From: Mytilus edulis
Lineage: Eukaryota; Mollusca; Bivalvia; Mytilida; Mytilidae
DNA: 64,000 bases
Direction: 5' to 3'
Assembly (NCBI RefSeq): GCF_963676685.1
Contig: NC_092350.1
Coordinates: 4,019,486-4,083,485, forward strand
Of this stretch, positions 47,270 through 56,958 are shown one piece after another. A program made the translations under genes and the position numbers. Below the pieces are notes generated by a model. The model made no database searches. It worked only from the letters and a program-made list of their open reading frames with translations, and had not been told where the DNA came from. Position 1 is the stretch's first letter. Each line of letters begins with the position of its first letter.

Positions 47270-48120
47270 AACAACACTGACACAGCTAACTTGACAGTTG
47301 TTACCATATTCAACACTGACACATCTTACTGGACAGTTGTTACGGCTGTTCTTGTATCGCATATAACACTTTCACTGTTAACTTGACAGATGAAATGACA
47401 CATCTTACTGGACAGTTGTTACGGTGGTTCTGGGAACGCATATAACACTTTCACTGTTGACTTGCCAGAATAAATGACACACCTTACCTGGCAGTTGTAA
47501 CGGCGGTAACAGTATCGCATACAACACTTTCACAGCTAACTTGTCATTAGAAATAGCGATTGCTGTAGCACATACAACACTGACAATGTTTTATTTGACA
47601 TTTGATTGCGATTGCTGTAGCACATACAACACTGACAATGTTTTATTTGACATTTGATTGCGATTGCTGTAGCACATACAACACTGACAATGTTTTATTT
47701 GACATTTGATTGCGATTGTTGTAGCACATACAACACTTACACTGTCTTACTTGACATTTGATTGCGATTGCTGTAGCACATACAACACTTACAATGTTTT
47801 ATTTGACATTTGAAATAGCGATTGCTGTAGCACATACAACACTTACACTGCTTTACTTGACATTTCATAGTTATGCATACATCATTGACACATCTTACTT
47901 GACATCTGTAAGATCGGTTGCAGTAACGAATGCAACACTGACATCTAACTTGACATTTGAAACAGCGATTGCTGTAACGCATATCACACTGACACATCTT
48001 ACATGACAGTTGTAACGGCGGTAACAGTATCGCATTCAACACTTACACAGCTAACTTGTCATTGTTAACGGGGTTACAGTAGCGCATTCAACATTAACAC
48101 ATCTTACGTTACATTATTGT
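47270..48120 (+). repeat. Minisatellite block with 52-bp core units
   Basis: Exact or near-exact 52-bp units ('gcgattgctgtagcacatac' + 'aacactgacaatgttttatt' + 'tgacatttgatt') lie at about 47555-47860, flanked by longer, more divergent units with 'catcttacttgaca' and 'cggcggtaacagtatcgcat'. The open frames at 47737-48042 on both strands are artefacts. Confidence 0.85.
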
Positions 48121-48219
48121 AATGAATGAGTTAAACGAATATAATTTTCCTCAAATTAAAAACTAAGCATGCTAAATAATGCATGGAATTCAAACGTGGT
48201 TTTAAACAATGAATTACTT

Positions 48220-48610
48220 TATGACAACGCCATGGCTAAAAATGAAAAAGTCAAACAGACAAACAATAGTATTCATGACACAACATATAATATTATACAT
48301 CTTATACCATTGGATCGAGAACTAATGGATCTTAATTTCAGAGATTAGTTATACCAAAATGCCTTACTTGACAAATATTTACTAGGATCAGGCACATCAC
48401 CGTGTATTTAGTTTTTATTTATTTAAATCTCAACTGATTTTATATTCTTGGAAAAAGAAACAGGAGATACGAAAGGGATAACTCATAAATTGTAACAATA
48501 TGGCAATGTCATTGAAAAAAAATCCAACAGTCTTCGGAAAAACATAGAAAATTCAAAACTGAACTAAACAAACCCCACTAAAAACTGAATGGGATCGCAT
48601 GTGTTCCTTA
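48220..48610 (+). repeat. Dispersed repeat family C, two fragments
   Basis: 'aacgccatggctaaaaatga' with 'catgacacaacatat' (48230-48290), and 'acgaaagggataactcata' with 'aaaccccactaaaaactgaa' (48455-48590). Unrelated sequence lies between them. Confidence 0.55.
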
Positions 48611-49170
48611 ATGATGAGCATATGCTGCACTTACATGTGTCGTGTTAATCCTATTATTGGCGTTACTAAATTTATCAAGTGATATATAAAACTACACGAA
48701 ATAGCAGATGACCAATTGGTTATAATGTAATCCTAAGACATCAGCATTTTCATGAATGTATCGTTATTATTATTTGATTTCTAATTTATTATTATGTAAA
48801 ACCGCCTCTTATATGAACTATTTCAAAATGTTAGTCTGAACGTTTTATTGATATTTCTGATGTGTCATTTATATCTGACAGTTTCAATGAAAAAAAATCC
48901 TCTACTACCTTTACTGTTAAATGTTAAATATATAGATATGTTTGAACAAATACTAGTGTCACTGAACTGTCCTTTCATCTGTCAATACATGGTTCAAATT
49001 GACATGTTTGTATCTATAGTAGTCTGTATGAAACACTTTGTATATAGTAATATCACTTTGCTATTGTAAAGATGGTACACTTTTAATTTTAATGCACTGA
49101 TAAACATTAATGGTTGCTGTTATTTATATTTGTGTATGAGATTGTTTTCATATTAAAACATTTGAATGTT
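48611..49170. other. Noncoding stretch
   Basis: No gene seen. Confidence 0.5.
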
Positions 49171-49179
49171 GTCTTTTTA

Positions 49180-51300
49180 CAAATTCAAAACGACAAAAAC
49201 ATATTTTTCTCCTTTAAATACCTGAATAATAGTTTTAAGTGAAAAACACGTCCTCCGAAGGTAACAAATATGTTGTCAATCAAGAAATCAAGTATCTTGA
49301 TAATATCAGTTTCAGAGAATTTTTTGTTTGAATCAGAGTGATCCTTTACAAAGTAGGATTTATCCCTCCAAGATACTTGTATCTACGTTGGCCATTCTTT
49401 TTAACGAAGCAAAACAATACCAACTCTTTTAATTTGTCTTTTAGTTTAGAATGTGGAATACTTGTGTAAAGAGTAGAAAAGTAAAACGTTTTAATACTGT
49501 TACAAGATGAAAGAGAGTTAGATTGTATTTACTCTAAAAGATCTTTGGAATTTTTAAGTATCCACATCTGATTCACGCCACCTCTTGAATAGGCAGTTTC
49601 ACAATAACTTTGAAGCCCGTCTTTGATTGCTGATAAGAATAGATATTAATAATTTAGAAAGAGGTTTCGCGGAGCACTTGGAAGACCCAGCAATAAACCG
49701 TTGTTTGTAAGGACACTTATGTAGTTTTGGGTATCCAATACAGTGGTGGAAGATCCAGTTCTTCATCTTTGGTTGAAATTCTAAGGAACATAGAACAGAC
49801 CTATGATTATCCAGGATTTCCTCTTTGGTATGTGTCGTGAGGGTATATGTTGCGTTTCCAAGTGAATTGTTAATACCTAGTTCGTTTATAAAGCAGTTAA
49901 TGTAATGGGTTTTACACACAAAAACGGTGTTGTTTGGGGCTTTATCTGCGGAGACAACAACATATTTGTCATGGAGGTAGGATAAGTGTTTTGCAACATT
50001 TCGGTCTTTAAAGATTGACGTAGCATGGGCATTGATAGACCTATTCAGTTTCTAAATTCTGATTTGTATCAACGACCTCATTGCCTTAATCCATTCGGAA
50101 AGAGTGTCTACGTCTTCCTTCTCGCCCTTGTATGTACATTGAACGACAAATATATGTGACGTATAAAATTTTCTGACGTTAGACACGCAAAATCAATGAA
50201 TGTGTTTGTAGATAGATGTTTTTGTGGTCTGTTAAATTGTTCCTTTTAAAATTGTTACACGATGATGACGGTTGTATCCATATTTTGACTATTTTATTGA
50301 TAGTGTCTGTTTAGTTAATGCATCATTGTAAATATAACGGAATTTGATGAGACTGTCATCAAAGTCAGAGGGTTAGCGCTATAAAACCAGGTTTAATCTA
50401 CCATTTTCTACATTTAAAAATGCCTGTACCAAGTCAGGAATATGACAGTTCTTGTCCATTCGCTTTTGATGTGTTTTGTTATTTGATTTTGCAATGACTG
50501 TGATTACGGACTTTCCGAATTGATTTTCCTCTAAGTTCAGTATTTTTATGATTTTACTTTTTAGCCCATTGCCTGGCATAATCGTCGACTGAATCCAACA
50601 AAATTATAAAGTTGTATTTCCAATTGAGGGATTTAGGCTCCCAATATTTGTGACCTTTCGATAACACATTTCGTAGAGAAGTGTTATTAACGGTATTAAC
50701 GTGGCCAGCCGGATTATATGTGAAATGGGAACTAGCACAAGTGCAATCAGGAGGTTTAGACTTGAAGTCGTCAATATCGAGATCCTGCAAAACGTGTTTG
50801 TAATTGAAAATTTTAGTTTCAATAGGTTTAGTATAGGTATAAGAAATGAATGGTACAGACTGGTCTTTGAAATAAGGAGGTATTTACGATTGAACTAATT
50901 TATGATATTGCCTAAGTTGACGCCATCGAAACCTTTGTTGGCAAAGGAAAGATTAAGGAAAGATCTTTTCTTTTTTTGATCTTTTCCAATGCGGACTGCC
51001 TTGAAAAGTCTGTGACTTGCAATATCCAACAAATGGAAGTGTTTAACGACCTTGACTGGCTATACAGCCCTCGCACGGTCGGTTGCAATATCCGAAATTA
51101 TAACTTCAAGTTTGTATTGGTTTGCATGAGGGTTTGTATCAGTGGATTCCAAAAATAAATTGAACAGAGAATAAAGTTTTGAAAGGGGTAATGAATAAAA
51201 TTTCGTGCGAATGTGATGAATACCTAACGGCTTTTGTATAAATGGCAGCAATTCATTAATAGAGACAGCATGCAGAGAAGGTGATGTATAATGACGAGGT
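49180..51300 (-). mobile_element. Penelope-like element, copy C: N-terminal part and start of the RT
   Basis: On the minus strand the pieces run: LFKAVRIGKDQKKKR and SFANKGFDGVNLGNI (about 51020-50890), IPPYFKDQSVPFISYTYTKP (about 50880), DLDIDDFKSKPPDCTCASS and NWKYNFIILLDSVDDYARQW (50790-50575), an inserted repeat, then EKEDVDTLSEWIKAMRSL (about 50130), KYVVVSADKAPNNTVFVC, YPKLHKCPYKQRFIAGSSKC and CETAYSRGGVNQMWILKNSK, ending after a frameshift near 49355 at FLIDNIFVTFGG. Order and motifs fit the common bivalve Penelope-like RT. Everything after that point is missing, as is any GIY-YIG domain. It is dead: several stops, and RT motif A reads FYFSTLYT with Tyr where the catalytic Asp is expected (49481-49483). 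Confidence 0.75.
50136..50568 (+). repeat. Dispersed repeat family B inserted in PLE copy C
   Basis: PLE coding sequence stops after ARQWAK and resumes at GEKEDVDTL about 433 bp away. The intervening block contains the family B words 'aaaaccaggtttaatctacc' and 'gtaccaagtcaggaatatga', and ends in 'tgattttactttttag'. The insertion post-dates the PLE copy. Confidence 0.75.
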
Positions 51301-51487
51301 TATGTGCCCTTGAGTATGAAGGTGTGAAAATCTTGGGAGACTAAAAAGAGAGAAAAAATATATTTTCCAGTGTTTTATGTTGAGATTTTTTCTGATTCTT
51401 TATCAGAATAGACATTATGTGTGAAGCTGTTATAGTTTATTCGAATTTTTAGTGACCAAATAGTGACTTTTGTAAAGATTTTCGAAA

Positions 51488-52534
51488 GTGATTGAATCGG
51501 AGTTCACAACACACAAAATGGCTGACCAGGTAACGAAAGACAAACAACAACAACAACAATCAAACTTAGATAGTTATTTTAAAAATACACCAAAACATAG
51601 TGGTAAAAGGTTACAACCATCCAGTAGTCCTGACAATTTATCGCCATCTATGCAACAAGTTGAAAAGGTAGCAAGAACAGCCAACCTTGATTCATCTATC
51701 AGTGGCTCTATCGTTTCTGAACATGACAGTTCTGAACAGATAATATCATCAATTGAAAATGAAACTGTATTCAAGCTATCTGATGTTGTTTGTGCTACGC
51801 TAAAAAATCAAGAGTTTTTAGACTCCATCATTCCTCTCATCACTGAAAAAGTAATTGAAATGGTCAAACCTAAAATTGCACTGATCGTTGACGAATGTAT
51901 TCAGCCTCATTTACTTACTATTAAACACAATAAAGAAGCACTTATTTTGAAAGATGTTGAACTTAACAATCAAAAAGATCAAATAAATTCTTTAAATCGC
52001 AAATTAGATAAGATCGAAGCCAGAGTCGAGGAACAGGAACAGTATTCTCGAAGAACCAGTTTACGATTCCATACTGTTCCTGCACCAACTGACGATAAAG
52101 GCGATATTATCAAGCCTATAGACACAGATTCCCTTATCCTTGGTATTTGCCATAAGCAATTGAAATTGAAGTTAGACACGAGAGATATTGGCAGATCCCA
52201 TCCCATAGGTGAGATTAAAGACGGGAAAATTTCCATCATTGTACGGTTCCTGTCGTATCGTCAAAGGCAGTTGGTTTTCAGCAATAAACGCAAATTAAAA
52301 GGAAACACAAACAAAACTTTCATTGCTGAAAACCTTACAAAACACAGATACAATCTTCTGCACAGACTTAACACATTGCGTGAGAAAGGTCAAATAAATT
52401 CGTTTTGGACACATGACGGGTCCATATTGATTAAACAATCTGAGAATTCTCGTCCGAAAGTGGTAATTTCTAGGCAGGACATATATAAGCTTGGTGGGGA
52501 AGTCCTTGAAGGTGATGACCAGAAAGAGGATTAG
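51488..52534 (+). CDS. LINE ORF1 protein
   Basis: 348 codons without a lesion. The likelier start is the second Met (ATGGCTGACC, 51518), in a better context. Residues 20-24 are a short Gln run followed by QSNLDSYF (24-31), a match to the PCNA-interacting PIP-box pattern QxxLxx(F/Y)(F/Y), then a basic Ser/Pro segment. The middle is acidic and probably helical; about 155-190 is a coiled coil (LNNQKDQINSLNRKLDKIEA) ending in EQEQYSRRTSLRFH, the boundary typical of LINE ORF1 proteins before their RNA-binding fold. The C-terminal half (DTRDIGRSHPIGE, ISIIVRFLSYRQRQLVF, KTFIAENLTKHRYNLL) resembles the RRM-plus-C-terminal-domain region. It should bind element RNA and form RNPs. Function is by family analogy; the PIP-box is a motif match only. 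Confidence 0.82.
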   Translation: MIESEFTTHKMADQVTKDKQQQQQSNLDSYFKNTPKHSGKRLQPSSSPDNLSPSMQQVEKVARTANLDSSISGSIVSEHDSSEQIISSIENETVFKLSDVVCATLKNQEFLDSIIPLITEKVIEMVKPKIALIVDECIQPHLLTIKHNKEALILKDVELNNQKDQINSLNRKLDKIEARVEEQEQYSRRTSLRFHTVPAPTDDKGDIIKPIDTDSLILGICHKQLKLKLDTRDIGRSHPIGEIKDGKISIIVRFLSYRQRQLVFSNKRKLKGNTNKTFIAENLTKHRYNLLHRLNTLREKGQINSFWTHDGSILIKQSENSRPKVVISRQDIYKLGGEVLEGDDQKED

Positions 52535-53226
52535 ACATTCCGTTACATCATAGTCTTATGACCGTTGACTGTCATTTGTATAAATAACACGATTCTTAAA
52601 TTGTTTTATCAATTTGATTATATACACTAGTCTTGTATAGTTAATTATATTCGTTTTCTATGTATTGCTGTGCTGAATATTTCTTTTCTCGCTACACGTG
52701 TTAAGTATCACGTGTCTGTGTTTGTTTATTTATATTTCATTTATTTGCAATTTAAAACATGTGACATGAAATTATAACTCAACTCTTTACACTTGAGTGA
52801 TTTAAATAACTTACATACACGTGAACTTGTTACGCTCCTGTAACTTTAATAATGATCGTTCTTCAAACGTTTTTATAGCTTACCTGTGTTGATTAAATGA
52901 AAAGATAGATTAATCTATTTACCTTATATTAACACTTCACAAATGATCTTCCGTTTTTAAAAAACTTCACATTTTGTTTTCTGATTTATTTGATTATTGT
53001 TTCCGCCCCCTCAAATGACATCGAAACTAAATTCATCTTAACTAAATTGATCTCTCTGATTTCATTACAATTGCATCGAACATTCTTATGATGTTCCAAT
53101 TTTGCCTTTTGTACATACATTTTTGTTGTCCCTTATTTTTTATTTTCCTGAATTTCATGAATGATCATTCGATTTATATGTGTTTATATCTTGCATCATG
53201 TTTTACAAAGCAGTCCGATTTTCTAA
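52535..53226 (+). other. Spacer between LINE ORF1 and ORF2
   Basis: No open frame of note. ORF2 therefore cannot be reached by simple stop-restart overlap; internal initiation or a separate RNA would be needed. Confidence 0.6.
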
Positions 53227-53259
53227 TTGTCATTTACATGTATTGTCTTGTATTTGACA

Positions 53260-56200
53260 ATGTGTAATGACATCGTAGCATATAGAATGACAATAGGACT
53301 GTTTTATCACAAGATAAGTCTGGGTTGTTTGAGAAAAACATTTGTATCTTTCTCAGTGTATGAATTACTTGCCGTTTTATTTACGAATATTTCAAGACTC
53401 AAACTATCATGTATTTTTAATTTATACAGATCTTCTGCTTATATGATGTCATTGTACATACTGTTATTATGGTTGTTGCAAATATGTGGTGACATCGAAC
53501 CGAACCCGGGTCCTGAGCGCACACCAGAAATATCTGAGAAAACATTGTCAATTTTCCATGGTAATATAAGAAGCCTTAGAAATAAACTGAATTATATTGT
53601 CGATATTATTGAAGATTACGATGTCGTATTCTTGACAGAAACCCATTTAGACTCAAATATTACAGATTCTGATTTATATATATCCGGTTTTGAAATACCA
53701 GTTCGAAAAGATAGAAATTCTCATGGGGGTGGAATTATTATGTATTAGGAAGTTACGTTCGCATAACTCGTCGACATGATTTGGAGAATTGCCAACTTGA
53801 GAGTATGTGGTTTGAGTTAAAAACTAAATTGCGATCAATATTGATAAACATCAATTATAGGTCGGAACGGCAATCTTCAGTTTATTTCTGGCAGTATTTT
53901 GATCAAATGTTGAAAAATGCCCTGGATGAAAATAATAACATAATTTGCTTAGGTGACCTGAATAAAAACTTTATGTCAGATCTACCGTCAAATATAAGAG
54001 ATATTTTTTTCATCAATGGCCTTGTTAACATAATTGACAAAGCTACTCATTTTGACACACGAACAGGTAGCACGTCTTTACTTGATCCTATTTTAGTCAC
54101 TGATTCGATACCGGTTTTAGATAAAGACACAATACCTTTTGATAGAGGTATTAGTGATCATGATGGAACATACGTCACAATTAATTGTGGTTTTAGTAAA
54201 AGACGAACTTATAATAGATCGATATGGGATTACAAAAAAGGTGATTATGACCTTATGAAACAAAAAGTAGTTGAAACAAATTGTGAATTTTTAATTTCTG
54301 ATGCAAGTGATGTTCATGTTGCTGCGACTAATTTCACGAACTCATTTCTTAATATAGCCTCCGAGTGAATACCTACAAGGGAAGTAACTATAAGATGTGA
54401 CGATAAAGTTTGGTATGATTCAAATTTGCGGCGTGAAACGAGAAAACGCGACAGGCTTCGTAATATTTTTATTCGCTCAAATAGTACATCCGCAGAAAAG
54501 AAATTTAAACAACAAAGAAACAAAGTAAATAACTTGAAAAAGCAAGCTAAAAAATATTTTTTTACCAGTATTAATGAAAATTTAGATGAACTAAAAGTTA
54601 CCAACTGTAAACAATACTGGAAAACGGTTAACATGTTAATTAAAAGTGATACACCGTCTCATGATTTACCACCCATGACGGACCCTGATCACAACTTTAA
54701 ACTTGCGTATGAGGGAACCGAAAAGTCCGACATTTTAAATAAATATTTTTGTTCAATTTCTAATTTAGATGGCGCTAGTAAAGATTTGCCGGAATTTGAC
54801 GACCGATGTCTTGAATTTATTTCACAAATTGTAGTTAGTGAACAAGATGTACTTGATATTCTTTCAACGCTCGATGTTAATAAAGTTGTTGGGCCAGATA
54901 TCGTTAGCAACAGAATGTTACTTGCCGTTAAAAATGAAATTTCCAAACCATTATGTCTACATTTTAACAAATCTTTAAATGATAAAATATTTCCAGACCA
55001 ATGGAAGATTGCACATGTTATTCCCTTATTCAAAAGTGGTGACAAGTCATTACCGTCTAACTACAAGCCAGTCTCCTTATTGTCATGTGTGAGTAAAGTC
55101 TTAGAAAAGATTGTTTTCAAAAATATTTTTAACCATTTACATGGAAATAAATTATTATACAAGTATCAATCCGGATTTATTCCAGGATACTCAACTTCGC
55201 ATCAGTTGATAGAATTGTATAACAAAATTTTGAGTGCACTAAATGAAAAGCTTTTAACAAGCATTACATTTGCTGATATAAGCAAAGCATTTGATACTGT
55301 TTGGATTAAGGCTTTATTGCATAAACTTGAAAAATATGGTATAAAAGGAGACTTGCTATGTTGGTTGACAAGTTACTTGTCTAGACGATCTCAGAGAGTT
55401 GTCATAAAAGATTCGTTATCAAACATTGGAAAACTTAACGCTGGTGTGCCTCAGGGGTCAGTATTAGGACCCTTGTTGTTTTTAATATACATAAATGATA
55501 TAGCTGATGGTATGTCTGGATTCGGAAGGCTTTTTGCAGATGATACTTCAATAGGTCATACTGCACCTGATGAATCCACTTTGAAAAATTCAATCAGTAG
55601 AGATCTTGATTATTTAAGTAAGTGGTCAGAAAAATGGCTAGTGAAGTTTAACCCTAATAAAACTGATATTATGATATTTTGTTTGAAAAATATATACAGT
55701 GATATTACTTTTGATTTTGGAGGTGCTACATTGAAACCAGTTAGTGCGCACAAACACCTAGGTGTCATATTTAGTAATGATTGTAAATGGAATAAGCATG
55801 TTGATAAACTGATTGAGAAAACTACGAAGCAGCTTAATGTTTTACGCAAACTAAAATATCGATTAAAAAGGGATTATTTGGAAAAAATTTATACGGTTTT
55901 TATTCGTCCGATACTTGAGTATTCATCAGAAGTTTGGGATAATTGTGGGAACACAAGTTCTGATCGGATAGAAAATATTCAAATCGAGGCTGCTCGCATA
56001 GTTACTGGATTACCAAGTTATGCTAGCCGAAACGCTATTTACAGGGAGACGGGATGGGAAAAATTAAGCGTAAGGCGGGAGGTAAAAAAGTTAGCCATGT
56101 TTTATAAAATTATTAACAATCAGGCTCCAGATTATTTACATGACTTGGTTCCAGAATTAGTGTCTGATATTAGTAATTACAATTTACGAAACAGACACAA

Positions 56201-56705
56201 TATCACTATTCCAGTGAATCGTTTGTCGGTTTATCAACATTCTTATTTCCCAGCATCCATAACATTGTGGAACACTTTAGATATTATTATGAGACAGAGT
56301 CCTACATTTTCATCATTTAAAAGCAAATTGCACATGTTATACTATAAGAATAAAAAACCTCCGAGGCATTTTTGCTCTGGAGACCGCTTACTATCTGTAT
56401 TACATGCAAGGTTGCGAAACCATTGTAGCACTCTTCAATCTGATTTGTTTAATGCAAACTTAGTACAAGATGCCAATTGTTTATGTGGCTTCATCAATGA
56501 AGATGCTAAACATTATTTATTATATTGTAACAATTTTTCATCACAAAGGCTTTTAATGATAAATGAAATCAATGTTTTTGCTGTCAATATTACAATTGAG
56601 TTATTGCTCTCTGGTGATGAGTCTTTGAGTTCTGAAGAAAATGATATTGTTTTTCTATCTGTACAAAAGTATATAAAAAGTACCAAGCGTTTTTCTCACA
56701 TTTGA
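53260..56705 (+). pseudogene. LINE ORF2 (endonuclease and reverse transcriptase), two lesions
   Basis: The first in-frame ATG is at 53260. The N-terminus is hydrophobic (LYILLLWLLQIC) followed by the 2A-like motif GDIEPNPGP. The AP endonuclease then begins: HGNIRSLRNK, LTETHLDS, ICLGDLNKN and ISDHDGTY, so its Asn, Glu, Asp and His residues are present. The RT has GPDIVSNRML, AFDTVWIKALL, AGVPQGSVLGPLLFLIYIND and the catalytic FADDTSIG. The C-terminus has an HARLRNHCS motif and CLCGFINEDAKHYLLYC, a Cys/His element common in this group. Lesions: a 1-bp deletion near 53745 (reading TAG at 53746-53748) and TGA at 54366-54368; all else is open to 56705. Only two lesions in about 1150 codons suggest a young copy. 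Catalytic residues are intact. Confidence 0.88.
53491..53514 (+). other. 2A-like ribosome-skipping motif in LINE ORF2
   Basis: It encodes DIEPNPGP, a full match to DxExNPGP, preceded by Gly and a hydrophobic stretch. In known 2A peptides the ribosome skips the last Gly-Pro bond (codons 53509-53511 and 53512-53514). Here that would release a leader of about 84 residues from the endonuclease-RT protein. 2A-like sequences are known in non-LTR elements of several invertebrates. Confidence 0.8.
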
Positions 56706-56958
56706 CAACCTTATTCTGTAACAGATCTTACTAGAACATGATCAATGTATGTATGCTCTTTTGGGTACGATAATCGAATGATCTTTATGATTGACTTTTG
56801 TATTCTGAAAAGTTTCAATGGATTTAAGGTAGATCCCGACACTAAGGGAAGTAACCCAATTACGACTGGTTCCCAATATTTACGCGCGAATATGACGCTT
56901 AGAAATCGGAGACCTGGGAACAGTTATAGTGTCGTCTGGTAACGAGTAAACAACCGCG

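Larger units (their letters stand above)
51480..56730 (+). mobile_element. Non-LTR retrotransposon (CR1/L2-like LINE), nearly full length
   Basis: Two ORFs in the order RNA-binding-type ORF1 then endonuclease/RT ORF2, separated by about 700 bp, with no LTRs. ORF2 has an apurinic endonuclease, RT and a C-terminal Cys/His motif, which places it in the Jockey superfamily; the 2A-like peptide and the ORF1 type suggest the CR1/L2 group, but the clade is inference. The exact 5' and 3' ends are not resolved: I see no poly-A tail or short tandem tail after 56705. It lies between the dead PLE copy C and the Mutator-like gene. Confidence 0.85.

Noticed and set aside
47737-48042. Cysteine-rich minus-strand frame and a plus-strand frame
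   Set aside because: Both lie in the 52-bp minisatellite block; no signal peptide, domain or splice context.
49930-51300. A host gene on the minus strand
   Set aside because: The pieces assemble in order into a Penelope-like protein interrupted by a dispersed repeat.
53746-53748. TAG as a programmed frameshift or readthrough site in LINE ORF2
   Set aside because: No slippery sequence or strong downstream structure is visible, and a second stop at 54366 points to ordinary decay.
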